Positions 12,460 to 22,349 of a DNA stretch of 64,000 bases are shown here, one piece after another (position 1 is the stretch's first letter; every line of letters starts with the position of its first letter). Source of the DNA: Erinaceus europaeus (taxonomy: Eukaryota; Chordata; Mammalia; Eulipotyphla; Erinaceidae); the NCBI RefSeq assembly GCF_950295315.1, contig NC_080176.1, positions 33,507,006 through 33,571,005 on the forward strand. Direction: 5' to 3'. A program made the translations under genes and the position numbers. Below the pieces are notes generated by a model that worked only from the letters and a program-made list of their open reading frames with translations, was not told where the DNA came from and did no database searches.

Positions 12460-12579
12460 CTTGAGTTAGGTGGCTGGCCACTGAGTTTGGAGATACAGGA
12501 GGATGGAAGACGGGAGAGCGTTGGCTACCGGCACCCAGACTATGAAGAAGCTTCCAGGCCTTCCTACTTGAGTGGGTGA
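11325..12579 (-). mobile_element. Non-L1 LINE fragment, copy 1 (truncated at both ends)
   Basis: Near-identical to the middle of the LINE at 43953-46359 (about 97-98% by eye; 3 differences in one 190-bp stretch). Homology begins near 11325-11333 and stops sharply at 12579. Relative to copy 2 it therefore lacks the 5' end, the zinc motif and the (AAG)n tail. Loss of the 3' end is unusual for a LINE insertion. No target duplication was found. The catalytic box here is the standard YADD. Confidence 0.85.
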
Positions 12580-12884
12580 GACCTCTTTGAGAGTGTTACT
12601 TAGGAAAGCCCTTGAATGTCAGATAAGACTTCTGCCTTTATCTCCCTTTATCAATGGAACCACCCTATGCAGATTTCCACCTCCATTCGTTCCCCTTACC
12701 AAATTGTTCTGCTGATATAAACTGTCTTAAAATTCCTTTGATTGATCCTGATATGAACTAGTGAAAGGAAGGGATCCAGTGGTCAGGGTCTGACTATTTA
12801 TCCTCCATCTTCAGGAGAGTTCAGTTGGTATGATCCATGCTGGGCCTCTTAACACTAAGCTATAGTCTTAAGTAATTATTCATT

Positions 12885-13440
12885 GATCCTGCATTAGGGA
12901 CTGTGAGTCAGCCCACAGGATGCCAGAAAAAGAAAGATATGAATATGTGATGATCTCACTCATGGGCAGAACAAGAACAGAAAGGAGAAACACAAAGTAA
13001 AATGTGGGAGTCATTTCTTACTCTCTCAAGAGAGAAGTCTCTCATTCTCTTTGCTCTCTACATAAAAGTCCCGTATGTCACATTATTTTAGGGCATCCAT
13101 ATGCTGTCTTAAATTATGAACTAAGAGTTGCTGCAGTGAACTTAAGCTTGAGGTCCTGAGTTCTACTCCCAACATGCCATGTGCCAGAGTGATGCTCTGT
13201 TTCTCTCTCCTTCACTCTCTCTTGTAAATAAATAAAACTTGGATTGGGTCTGGTGTATTGCACCAAATCAAAGGACTCTGGGGTGAGGGTGGAGGAGGGT
13301 TGGGGTCCTAGCATGATAGTGGGGCTGGGTGTGAGAGTGTTTTGTAGACACTGATCAAGGTGAGATGAGAATTTTTACCCATGTGTCAATAGTTGTACTG
13401 TAAACCATTAACCACCCCCCCACCCACTCCAAGCAAAAAA
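12885..13440 (+). mobile_element. L1 3' end, split by a SINE fragment
   Basis: 'GATGATCTCACTCATGGGCAG' region, then a SINE-like piece (about 13125-13230), then 'TGTATTGCACCAAATCAAAG' and the 3' tip 'TGTACTGTAAACCATTAACC'. Confidence 0.75.
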
Positions 13441-14120
13441 GAAAGGAAAAAAAAAAAAAGATTATTTGTAGGTGTCCCACACTTGTTTTTGGGCAGATAA
13501 GTACACAGGAAAAATATTTGTGATCTATGGCACAAGGAATTGGCTATTCACTTCCTTCTCTCCTAATAAGACCTATTTCCTATTACAGAGTTTGAAAATG
13601 CCCATCATTTGTGCTCTCAGTCTCCCTTGGAATTTGGTGTTGCCATATTATTATAACCCAATTATGGTTAATAAAAAATAAAGACTCACATAGAAGACCT
13701 TAAGGACCCTCCAACCCCCAATAAAAATGAGCAGCCTTGCCAACACCCATGTTCAGTAGAGAAGCAACTACTGAAGCCAACCTTCCACCTTATGCACCCC
13801 ATACAGACCCTGGGTCCATGGTCCCAGAGGGATAAAGAATAGGAAAGCTGGGGGCTGGGCAGTAGTGCAGCAGGTTAAGCTCAGGTGGTGTGAAGTACAA
13901 GGACCAGTATAAGGATCCCGGTTCAAGCCCCCATATCCCCACCTGCAAGGGGGTTGCTTTCACTTTGCAAGCAGTGAAGCAGGTCTCCAAGTGTCTGTCT
14001 TTCTCCCCCGATCCTGTCTTCCCCTCTCTTGATTTCTCTCTGTCCTATCCAACAACAACAGCAATGACAATAACAACAACAACAAGGGCAACAAAAATGG
14101 GAAAAATGGCCTCCAGGATC

Positions 14121-14548
14121 TGTCGTATGCTTTACATTGGCTTGTTCTAGCCCTCCCCCTCCAAGAGAATTGGATGAGTCCTGTTAATTTCACGGGCCTG
14201 CTTGGCCCCGCCCGAAGGGACCCTGGGAGAGGGTTCCTGAGTCCGAGAGTTCCTGAGTTCCAGTGACAGAGTTTCTGAGTTCTGGAGTTCGAGAGTGCGA
14301 GGGTGCGAGAGTTTCTGAGTTCGAGAGTAAGGGAGAGGGTTCCTGAGTTCCAGAGTAAAAGAAAGAGTGCTTGCGCCGCCGCAAAGAGACAGCAGAGTTC
14401 TGTTTGGTGATTAGTTTGTCTTAGTTTGTGAATCGTTGTTCCTGAATAAAGAAATACAGCTGCCCTGCCCAGCCGTTGTCTCCGCGTCTCTGTTCACCAC
14501 CGTGAAGCCAGCCCGGCCCGGCAAGAGCCTCAGAAAATTTTAACAACA
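14121..14548 (+). repeat. ERV-3 5' LTR
   Basis: Starts TGTCGTATGC and ends AACAACA. The U3 part carries degenerate tandem copies of a 'GTTCCTGAGTTC(C)GAGAG' motif (about 14228-14350). The poly(A) signal AATAAA is at 14445-14450, followed by 'GTTGTCTCCGCGTCTCTG'. No clear TATA box was found. The 64-codon antisense ORF in it is repeated exactly in the other LTR and is a by-product of the repeats. Confidence 0.93.
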
Positions 14549-14550
14549 AA

Positions 14551-14568
14551 TGGCGCCCACGTGGACCT
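14551..14568 (+). promoter_or_regulatory. ERV-3 primer binding site (tRNA-Lys type)
   Basis: TGGCGCCCACGTGGACCT lies two bases after the 5' LTR. It resembles the tRNA-Lys1,2 site of betaretroviruses with one base missing. A donor-like 'CAGATAAGTAA' follows at about 14583. Confidence 0.75.
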
Positions 14569-14618
14569 GACCTGCGCATCTCTCAGATAAGTAAAGACAA
14601 TTTGGCTACCTATGCACG

Positions 14619-15386
14619 ATGGCCTTCTCTTCTGCTTGTGAAGAGATCTCCAAAGGCCTCTGCTCTTTCTTCACGAGACTGTTTTGCTGTTTCTGGAACA
14701 TTTATCTCTGGACCACTCTGTGGTTTCCACTCGCTCGAGCGAACTCAGAACAGCCAGCGGGAAGAGCCAGCGGGCGGGAGGCAAGGCGCGGAGCTGCTGT
14801 TTCCACCTGGTCAAACAGCCAGCCAGCCGGCTGCGCCCAGACAACCCCGCGCACCGCGCCAGCAACCCCGCAGCCCCGCAGCCCGCAGGAGGCCTACGCC
14901 AACATGCTGGAGCCCGATGCCAACATGCTGGAGCCTGAGGCCAACATGCTGGAGCCCGATGCCAACATGCTGGAGCCTGAGGCCAGCCCACAGGAGCCGG
15001 CTCTCCACCGCGTGGTGCAGGGCACTGGACGCGTGATCCCTCCACGCTGCTCGGCCACTGCGAACAGGGCAGCAGACATGGCAGGGCCATGGGGCAGGGC
15101 CGCGGCGTTCTATCATGGCCGCCACCCCTGGGCACCTAGGCTCACGCCTTCTACAAAGATGGCCTGCCTGCCCTCTTTCTATGAATTCTGGAACCATCCC
15201 GGGCCTCCCGGACCCCCAGGCTCCCTGCCAAAACTGGGCACACGAGATCTCCAGCCGCCGGTCCGGTCTGAAGACAGACAAGCTGGAGCACACAGAGATT
15301 TGTGCAGAGATCGCAACCTGCAATTCCTAGAAGTGGAGCTGCGCGGGAAGCCACCTCCGGATGGTGAACCCCCCCCCAACAACTAA
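14619..15386 (+). CDS. ERV-3 truncated gag ORF
   Basis: An open frame of 255 codons in a GC-rich stretch just after the leader. The start chosen is the ATG of 'MAFSSACEEISKGLC', because ERV-1 and ERV-2 gag also begin with a short acidic-then-hydrophobic N-terminus of the same layout (Gag matrix-like). From about residue 94 come four 7-residue repeats (ANMLEPD/ANMLEPE). After that there is no capsid or nucleocapsid homology that I recognise; the tail is proline- and arginine-rich, and from about 15100 may be foreign or frame-shifted sequence. The frame is intact because the insertion is young. Several other ORFs on both strands here (14602-15036, 14671-15135, 14811-15323) are shadows of GC-rich repeats. 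Confidence 0.6.
   Translation: MAFSSACEEISKGLCSFFTRLFCCFWNIYLWTTLWFPLARANSEQPAGRASGREARRGAAVSTWSNSQPAGCAQTTPRTAPATPQPRSPQEAYANMLEPDANMLEPEANMLEPDANMLEPEASPQEPALHRVVQGTGRVIPPRCSATANRAADMAGPWGRAAAFYHGRHPWAPRLTPSTKMACLPSFYEFWNHPGPPGPPGSLPKLGTRDLQPPVRSEDRQAGAHRDLCRDRNLQFLEVELRGKPPPDGEPPPNN
14898..14981 (+). repeat. 4 x 21-bp tandem repeat in ERV-3 gag
   Basis: Four head-to-tail copies of a 21-bp unit (GCCAACATGCTGGAGCCCGA plus one base) alternate between two versions (CCCGAT and CCTGAG), that is, two copies of a 42-bp dimer. The unit is a multiple of three, so the frame is kept. Confidence 0.95.
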
Positions 15387-16088
15387 GACAGTACAGACTT
15401 AAATTCGTGTTTAAAATGACATGTCTTCGTAACAAAGGTTTCTCTCCTCGTGTATTAATGACTATGTTTATGTGTATGTTTAAAGTTTGGTAAACAGTAG
15501 CTTTAAGGCTAAATTCTTACTAGTCAAAGATAAATGAAAAAGGTTTTCAACGTAATTCTCATAAAGATAAAAATTAACTTACATTTAAAGTCTAAGGTAA
15601 AATTAGTTAACAATCAATATATTTTAACTAAGTTGGTCTAAACAAAAGGTTAAATAGACTTGTTGATATGTAAAACACTACCTATTAGAAATGGTAGATC
15701 GCACAATGGCTATGCTAATTATTCTCATGCCTGAGGTTTCCTCTCCGGCCCACATCTAGGGTGTGTCTCCATCTTGAATGGGTGTAACAAAAGGTTGTTG
15801 ATATGTAAAAGTCTCAAATTCCTTCTCTATTATAAATGTTAGATCGTGCAGTAGATATGCTAATAACAAGTTTTGTTTCATAGTAAGTAAGTTGTAGCCA
15901 GCTGCCTTTGGGACCCTAGGCCGTTCCCCGCCCCCATGCAAATGCCCGTCGAGGCAAGTAGCCCCCCAGAGGCAAGAAATGTTTTTTTTTCAGATATGGC
16001 CCCCTCAGGCCTTCCCTTGGCAACATGCTGGTTTTGGTTATATATGTTTCTGTTCACCCCACACCCTTGATACTATAGTCATTTAGTT
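15387..16088 (+). other. ERV-3 AT-rich non-coding 3' region
   Basis: No ORF. It shares blocks with ERV-2 (47430-47900) and ERV-1 (50500-51140), such as 'GTTTAAAGTTTGGTAAACA' and 'GGGTGTGTCTCCATCTT'. It lacks their hairpin block. An imperfect direct repeat of about 70 bp built round 'GTTGATATGTAAAA' occurs at about 15661-15730 and 15794-15870. Confidence 0.6.
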
Positions 16089-16106
16089 AAAAAGAAAAGG
16101 GGGAAT
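16089..16106 (+). promoter_or_regulatory. ERV-3 polypurine tract
   Basis: AAAAAGAAAAGGGGGAAT sits directly before the 3' LTR, where plus-strand DNA synthesis is primed. Confidence 0.85.
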
Positions 16107-16534
16107 TGTCGTATGCTTTACATTGGCTTGTTCTAGCCCTCCCCCTCCAAGAGAATTGGATGAGTCCTGTTAATTTCACGGGCCTGCTTGGCCCCGCCCG
16201 AAGGGACCCTGGGAGAGGGTTCCTGAGTCCGAGAGTTCCTGAGTTCCAGTGACAGAGTTTCTGAGTTCTGGAGTTCGAGAGTGCGAGGGTGCGAGAGTTT
16301 CTGAGTTCGAGAGTAAGGGAGAGGGTTCCTGAGTTCCAGAGTAAAAGAAAGAGTGCTTGCGCCGCCGCAAAGAGACAGCAGAGTTCTGTTTGGTGATTAG
16401 TTTGTCTTAGTTTGTGAATCGTTGTTCCTGAATAAAGAAATACAGCTGCCCTGCCCAGCCGTTGTCTCCGCGTCTCTGTTCACCACCGTGAAGCCAGCCC
16501 GGCCCGGCAAGAGCCTCAGAGAATTTGAACAACA
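16107..16534 (+). repeat. ERV-3 3' LTR
   Basis: Same length as the 5' LTR and identical except for two bases in the last 20 ('GAGAATTTGAAC' against 'GAAAATTTTAAC'). AATAAA at 16431-16436. Followed by the AGGATC target duplication. Confidence 0.93.
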
Positions 16535-16710
16535 AGGATCAGTGGATTCATAGTGTAGGCACCAAACCCCAGCAGTGTAACCCTGGAGGCAAAAAAAAAA
16601 AAAAAAAAAAAAAAAGATAGGGAAGCTTTCAAGGGATGGGGTAGGAGATGGAACTGTGGATTTGTACCCCTCTTTATCCTATGGTCAATATTTTTATTTT
16701 ATAAATAATA

Positions 16711-17599
16711 TATATTTTTAAATGAGCAGCTTGGCAGAAGAAAACTCTTCTTTATCCTGTTCCTTCCTTTCTTTGAACACAACTGTAAGGAAATGTAGTG
16801 CCTAGAGCTGAAGCGGTCATTCAGATATCACAGGGCAACAGCCTGAAGACAAAGAGGCAGCATGTTCAAAATGATGAGGCAAAAAGACTGGAATGTTCCT
16901 GGGCCTTTTGCTCATCCTTCAATTCAACCTGGAAATCACCTGCTTCAAGGTAATGCATCTAAGCCCATGAAGATACATTGATTTTGTGGCAGAGAACATT
17001 TAGCCAGGATTCTGTTAGTATCAACATCTTTTCTGATTTAGGACCAGTTTAGAAAGATGAGAAGACAAAGACATCTCAGCATTGAGAATCATGAGAATTC
17101 AGTGTTTTGTTTCCAATGACAGATTATTTCAAGTGAAGTACAAAGTGAATAATAAGGTTCTGTTGGTTAAGCATGAATCCAGAGGTGAGGGCTGCTGGGC
17201 TGACATCTGGGGCTGTCAGCCTCACTCACTTAGTCTTGCTCCTCCTTTTGGGGCACCACTCTGCTTCCCAAGCCTCTGGCCCTGAAACTGGAGCCATATG
17301 AATAAGGGCATTTTGCCACCAGGGTAATATCTCAGTCAACAAGGTTCTCAGTTGCTATGAATTATGCAAACCTGTGGAAAGCTCTGTGCTAGGTTGCCCT
17401 CAGTGAGAAAACCTAGGCAAATGTGTGTGTTAGTCATCCGGTCACTGAAATATCTCAATATGGCTCATTTTTAATCACAGTCTCAGGTTTGAGTTTAAAA
17501 ACTGATTAGGAGCAGGTCAGGCAGACAGAGGAGAGGATAGGGAGAGCACACAGAAGAAGCAATGGAGATGGCTGGGGTGGTCTAGAAGAAAGAGGTGTT
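16711..17599. other. Unassigned DNA
   Basis: No repeat or ORF recognised. Confidence 0.4.
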
Positions 17600-17766
17600 G
17601 CACAGGGCTGGGAATAAAGGGCATAAGGAAGCTTTCTACCATCCTACACCAGGACCAGGTGTTTTGCAGACACCTATCATGGGGAGATGAGAGGTTCTAC
17701 CTATGTGCCAACAACCATACTGTAAACCACTAGCCTCCCAATAAAGTAGAAAAAATAAATAAAAGT
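17600..17766 (+). mobile_element. L1 3' tip
   Basis: 'GTGTTTTGCAGACACCTATC' to 'CTGTAAACCACTAGCCTCCC' and AATAAAG. Directly followed by a SINE. Confidence 0.7.
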
Positions 17767-18050
17767 GGGAGTCGGGTGGTAGCGCAGCGGGTTAAGCCCA
17801 TGTGACGCGAAGCGCAAGGACCGGCATTTCAGGAGCCAGGGGCTCCCCACCTGCAGGGGAGTGGCTTCACAGGCAGTGAAGCATGTCTGCAGGTGTCTAT
17901 CTTTCTCTCCCCCTCTCTGTCTTCCCTTCCTCTCTCCATTTCTCTCTGTCCTATCTACAACGACGACATCAGTAACAACAACAATACAATATAAAAAAGG
18001 GCAACAAAAGGGAAAATGAATAAATAAAAATATTAAAAATAAAAGTTCAG
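17767..18050 (+). repeat. tRNA-derived SINE
   Basis: 'GGGAGTCGGGTGGTAGCGC' start. The B-box region is damaged ('CCGGCATTTCAGGAGCC'). Body and (CAA)n part intact. Confidence 0.9.
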
Positions 18051-18234
18051 AAATTTTTTTAAAAAGTGAAGGAAATGGGAGTGTTGCTGTTAATAATAAT
18101 GCTGTGGCCCTTGCAAGCAGATGTTTGATGTATTTAGATGGCCTCTCCTTGGGTGCACAGATGTGAATAATTGTTAAGAGCTCTTGATTAACTGATCCTC
18201 TGAGCACTAAGTAATGCCCACCCTATCTTTTTAA

Positions 18235-19005
18235 ATTTTATTTATTTTAAGGTCTATCATGTCAGATTGAGAATAGCTGTTCCTATTTTTTACCCTATTT
18301 TTAAAAAGGAAAATTGGTGGGACTTTGATGGGTATAGCTTTAAATCTGTATATGGCTCTGGGTAGAAAATTCATTTTGTTGATGTTAATTCTTCCAATCT
18401 ATGAGCATGGGATATCTTTCCACTTCTTTGTATCATGTCATGTTCTAGTTCCTTGAATAGTGACTCATAGTTTTCAGTATACAAATCTTTCACTTCTTTG
18501 GTTAAGTTTATTTCTAGATATTTTATCTATTTGCTGCTATAGTGAATGGGATTTCTGGATATCTTTTTTTCTTTTACACCTAGAATATTTCAAAGAGATT
18601 TATTTTGCTTATTTCACAAAGGAGCAAAATCTAGGGTTGTGGGGTGGATGGTGGGGAGTGGAGAGAGAACCAGAGCACTCTGGAACATGTGATGCTGGGT
18701 ACTGAACTCGGGATTTCATGTTTATCTGTCCAGAATTTCACCATTATCTTCCAGGCCAGAAAAATTTTTAAAAGTGATTATAGATGGTGGTTGGCAAAAG
18801 AAGTTATGAGATGGGCTAAGGAGATAGCATAATAGTCATGGTATCTTATTTTTCTGACTTAGTGTTTACGTAAAGTAATGCTACTGATTTTTGTATGTTA
18901 ATTTTGTAGCCTGACACCTTACTATATTGCCTAACAACTTTTGGAAGCTTTCTGCTGGATTTTCTATGTATACTATCATATCATATCAGCCCGTTTTAAA
19001 ATACT
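18235..19005 (-). mobile_element. L1 ORF2 remnant, antisense, with SINE pieces
   Basis: Complementary to the L1 RT region: plus-strand blocks 'TATGGCTCTGGGTAGAAAAT', 'CCAATCTATGAGCATGGGAT' and 'TTTTGTAGCCTGACACCTTA'. Old SINE pieces interrupt it at about 18625-18860. Confidence 0.8.
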
Positions 19006-19014
19006 GTATTCGTT

Positions 19015-19310
19015 CTTAACTCCCTGGGCAGATAACTTCACCAGTGTGACCTAGACCTTCACCCCTCTAGATCTCTGCCCCACTAGGGACAGAAACAGGC
19101 TGGGGGTATGGATCAACCTGTGAATGGCCATGTCCACATTGGAAGCAATTGCAGAAGCCAGAACTCCCACCTTCGGCACACCATAAAGATTTCAATCCAT
19201 ACTTCTAGAGGGGGAGAAATGTTAAGGGAAGATGACCAGAGGGCTCTGAACTCCAGTTCTATCAGGACCTGGAGACACACATACAAACACACACACACAG
19301 AGAGAGAGAG
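19015..19310 (+). repeat. Unit R variant copy
   Basis: Contains 'CCCCACTAGGGACAGAAACAG' in part, 'GAAGCAATTGCAGAAGCCAG' and a variant 3' part ending near an (AC)n run. Confidence 0.75.
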
Positions 19311-19324
19311 AGGGAGATAATTTC

Positions 19325-19780
19325 AATTTAATATTGATTTATAAAATTACATGTCAACAGGGGTATAAATCCACTCCATTCCCACCACAAGGGTTCTGAA
19401 TCTTCAGCCTCCCCACTGTAAGCCATCGCAGTTTCCCTAATGTTGTAGACATGGCCAATCATAACCTCTACAACCATCTGTATACATTTATATGTAAATG
19501 CCCCTTTTTTCTTCTTGATATAATCCTCTCTTCCCCTCCAAGCCATTCATGACAATACTACTACCTCCATATGTCCCTCTCCTTTCTTCTTCACTCTCCA
19601 GGTACTGATGGAATTGGAGTTCTCAGCCTCTTATCCTCTTCCTATCATTTCTCTTCTGCTGGGAGTATGGATCAAGGTTGTTTTGGGGGTGCAGAAGGTA
19701 GGAGTTTCAGCTTCTGTAATTGCTTCTCCATTGGACATGGACATTGGCAGGTCAATCCATACCCCCAGCCTGTTTCTTTT
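19325..19780 (-). repeat. Unit R variant copy, inverted
   Basis: Reverse orientation of the same variant: 'CTTCTGTAATTGCTTCTCC' and 'CCATACCCCCAGCCTG' are complements of unit R blocks. It lies tail to tail with the copy at 19015-19310. Confidence 0.75.
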
Positions 19781-20053
19781 TAAAAATATTTATTTATTCC
19801 CTTTTGTTGTTTTATCGTTGGTGTGGTTATTATTGTTATTGCTGCTGCTGTTGTTGGATAGGACAGAGAGAAATGGAGAGAGGAGGGGAAGACAGAGAGG
19901 AGGAGAAAAAGACACCTGCAGACCTGCTTCATCACTTTTGAAGTGACCCCCCCCCCGCAGGTGGGGAGCCGGGGGCTCGAACTGGGATCCTTAGGCAGGT
20001 CCTTGCGCTTTGCACCACCTGTGCTTAAATGCTGTGCTACCGCCTGACTCCCA
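19781..20053 (-). repeat. tRNA-derived SINE, antisense, with target duplication
   Basis: Complete copy ending 'TGCTACCGCCTGACTCCC'. Flanked by 'CCCAGCCTGTTTCT' and 'CCCAGCCTCTTTGT'. Confidence 0.88.
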
Positions 20054-20254
20054 ACCCAGCCTCTTTGTATCTTTCCCTAGCGGGGCAGGGATATGGGAAG
20101 ACGAGGCAGAACCACCTTCTTTAGATTTTCTTAAGTAGAGATAAAAGATGACAGTTTTGCTCCCTGACACAGTATATGCAAAGTATAATGGTATTTTGAT
20201 CTCTCTCTCTTGTGACACAAAAGATAATTATGTTTTTTAAAATGAAAAAAAAAA

Positions 20255-21240
20255 AAGGACACTCAGAAGTAGTAGGTGTGACTTAGAAAGGAAGAGAAGG
20301 CAAGACCATAGGAAAAAAAAAAAATAGGCAAATACTCGTGCAGTCAGTCCTTCCCTGTATCTCACCACCGAACAGCAATAGTAGGGACTGCCCCAGTCTC
20401 TAAAGGGAGGCTGGGTCATCCTGCCCTACCATTTAGGAAGAATGGTCTTGAAATCAGTGAAGCCTGCAGTGTTCCCAGCTGAGAGCACGAACTACAAATT
20501 CAGATCAACAGGGACTCAGAGGTTACACAGGCTCTTGTACTAAATATATATATGGGCCCTTGGTCAGATGGATGGGGGAAGCAACTAATTTTACTTATAC
20601 ATTTTTTTTTTCAAGAATAGGAGCTGCTCTCAGCCCTGACCCAACTTTCTATCCCTTTTCTCTATTCTGATACCATCTTCTCAGATATTTTTGTCCAACT
20701 CCATGCTAGCTATCAAACCCAAGCAAAAACTATTATAGTTGTGGGACCCTAGGAACATCCGTAAAGTGGATGTTCCTAGCGGGATGTTCCTAGCTTCCTT
20801 CCATCTAAGATGCTTATTCTCTCTGCTCTGTTCCTGCTTTTTGGTTCCTGTTCATGAATCATTTTGTCACATTTTATATCTTGCTGCCTTTAAGTCACCA
20901 AGTTGCAGATGATTCCATCCTGACTTCCATGGGCAGACGACCTCACTAATGTGTTGTGGAACCTCACCTCTCCAGAGCTTTACCTCACTAGGGAAAGATC
21001 GCATCAGGTCAGGGGTATGGACTGACCTGCCAGCACCCATGGCCAGTGGAGAGGCAGTTACAGAAGCCAGAACTCCCACCTTTTGCATCCCCAAAATAAT
21101 TTTGATCTATACTCCCAGTGGGTGAGAAATAATAGGGGGAAGGTGACTGAAGGACTCTGAATTCCAACTCCATCAGGACTCAGAGAGAAGAGGCTCTTGA
21201 TGTCCCAGGTTAAATGCCCTGTATCATAAGCCACTGCTGA
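20255..21240 (+). repeat. Unit R copy with local palindrome
   Basis: Long copy with 'GGGAGGCTGGGTCA', 'GCTGCTCTCAGCCCTGACCC' and the 'TGGACTGACCTGCCAGCACC' region. It carries a 12-bp inverted repeat at 20749-20779 that is absent from other copies. Confidence 0.75.
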
Positions 21241-21287
21241 GCAGTGCTCTGGTAAAATAATTATGTAAAATAAAAAAATATTTTAGT

Positions 21288-21440
21288 ATTCTTTCTCTCC
21301 TCCTCTGTCTTCCCTTCCTCTCTCCATTTCTCTCTGTCCTATCTAACAATGACAACATCAATAACAATAACTACAACAATGAAAAACAACAAGGGCAACA
21401 AAAAGGAAAATAAATATAAAAAAAAAACCAAAACAAAGAA
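21288..21440 (+). repeat. SINE 3' half
   Basis: Only the CT-rich body and '(CAA)n...GGGCAACAAAAAGG' part. Head missing. Confidence 0.8.
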
Positions 21441-21493
21441 AAAAAACCTTGAGGTATTAAAATCCTGCCCCCACTAATTATTTCCTCACCTGC

Positions 21494-22104
21494 TGTTGGG
21501 GTCCTGGCAAGGACCCCGTTTCTCAATCTGACCGAGTCAGCTGATCCACTCTGTTGCACACCAGAGGAGGGGGCTGAACCAAGGGCAGTAGGGGTGAGTA
21601 TGCTGGGGGCCTTTCCCTGCAGATCATGGCAAGAGACAAAGCCAAGGATCAACCCAGGATACTATTTGCCTATGAATAGTGCATTTACTCTATGTCAAGC
21701 ATACAGTAAATAGATTGGGGTAGGGATAAGAACAGGACGGCTATGGCCTAGCCTTATATGGTCAGGAATGTTAAGGGAGGAGGGGGCCACTGGAGGCCTT
21801 TAGAGACTTGTTTATACCCTATATGGTCAGGAAAGCAGGAAACAGGGAAATGGTGAGGGTCTTTCCAGCAACGTTTGAGTGAGCAGACCAACCAGTTTGA
21901 GAACAAGGAAGTGACATGTTGTGATAACATAGAGAGGATGTGGGGTTCATGTGGGTGGGGGGAGACTGATAAGGCGACTAAACCTGGAATGCCAAGGCCC
22001 TCCCCCGCTTGACCCCAGGGTGGGGGAGACTGATGAGGTGGCTGTACTTTCAGGCACCCATTTTTTCATAGGTGGTCCACACCGTGCTCAACCTCAGCCT
22101 AACA
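21494..22104 (-). repeat. Putative LTR, antisense
   Basis: On the minus strand it begins TGTTAGGCTGAGG directly after a purine-rich 'GTGGGGAAT', and ends 'GGACCCCAACA', giving TGTT...AACA ends. It holds a TATA-like 'GGGTATAAACAAG' and near its end a self-complementary 'GGGTCCTTGCCAGGACCCC'. No second LTR or target duplication is seen, so it is a partial provirus edge or an old solo LTR. Confidence 0.45.
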
Positions 22105-22149
22105 ATTCCCCACAATCTGCTGTTTCTTCATAGATGATGCTATGATTTT

Positions 22150-22340
22150 GTATTCTGTAATTTTTGTTGTTGCTACCAAAGTTATCTCTGGGATTGGGCA
22201 CCTCCACCATTCCACTGTTCCCAGCAGCCATTTTTTATTTTTTGATAGAGGGTGAGAGACAAAAAGAAGGGGGAGACACCTGCAGCTACCACCTGGCCCC
22301 TGCATTCTATATTTTAAACAGCATTGCATCCTAACCACTT
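22150..22340 (-). repeat. SINE variant, antisense
   Basis: 'CCAAAGTTATCTCTGGG' and 'GACACCTGCAGCTACCACC'. Degraded. Confidence 0.5.
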
Positions 22341-22349
22341 GTCATTAGA

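Larger units (their letters stand above)
14121..16534 (+). mobile_element. ERV-3: young, internally deleted class II-like endogenous retrovirus
   Basis: Two 428-bp LTRs (TG...CA) enclose 1558 bp. The element is flanked by a perfect 6-bp target duplication, AGGATC (14115-14120 and 16535-16540). It sits inside a SINE whose 'CTCCAGGA(G)CAGTGG' tail it splits. I count two LTR differences, both near the 3' edge, so it is recent. The interior has a tRNA-Lys-like primer site, a short gag-start ORF, then AT-rich non-coding DNA and a polypurine tract. Protease, pol and env are absent. Like the rodent ETn class, it would need help from a complete relative. The 6-bp duplication and the primer type support a betaretrovirus-like (class II) origin. 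Confidence 0.92.
13849..16615 (+). repeat. tRNA-derived SINE interrupted by ERV-3
   Basis: 5' part 13849-14120 ('GTAGTGCAGCAGGTTAAGC'). The tail resumes at 16541 ('AGTGGATTCATAGTG') and ends in a run of about 25 A. Confidence 0.92.
13735..16710 (+). repeat. Unit R copy split by SINE and ERV-3
   Basis: Left half 13735-13848 ('CCAACACCCATGTTCAGTAG'), right half 16616-16710 ('TTTGTACCCCTCTTTATCC'). The gap holds a SINE that itself holds ERV-3. 'ATAGGAAAGCT' and 'ATAGGGAAGCT' flank the SINE as its target duplication. Confidence 0.8.

Noticed and set aside
14190..14384. 64-codon ORF on the minus strand, identical at 16176-16370
   Set aside because: It is the antisense of the LTR repeat motif. 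Identity only reflects the two LTRs.
14898..14981. Repeat array that could suggest CRISPR
   Set aside because: Units are contiguous without spacers, in frame, inside a retroviral gag in mammalian DNA.
14671..15323. Long antisense ORFs of 154 and 170 codons opposite ERV-3 gag
   Set aside because: They arise from GC-rich DNA and 21-bp repeats that stay open in several frames. No start context, domain or conservation supports them.
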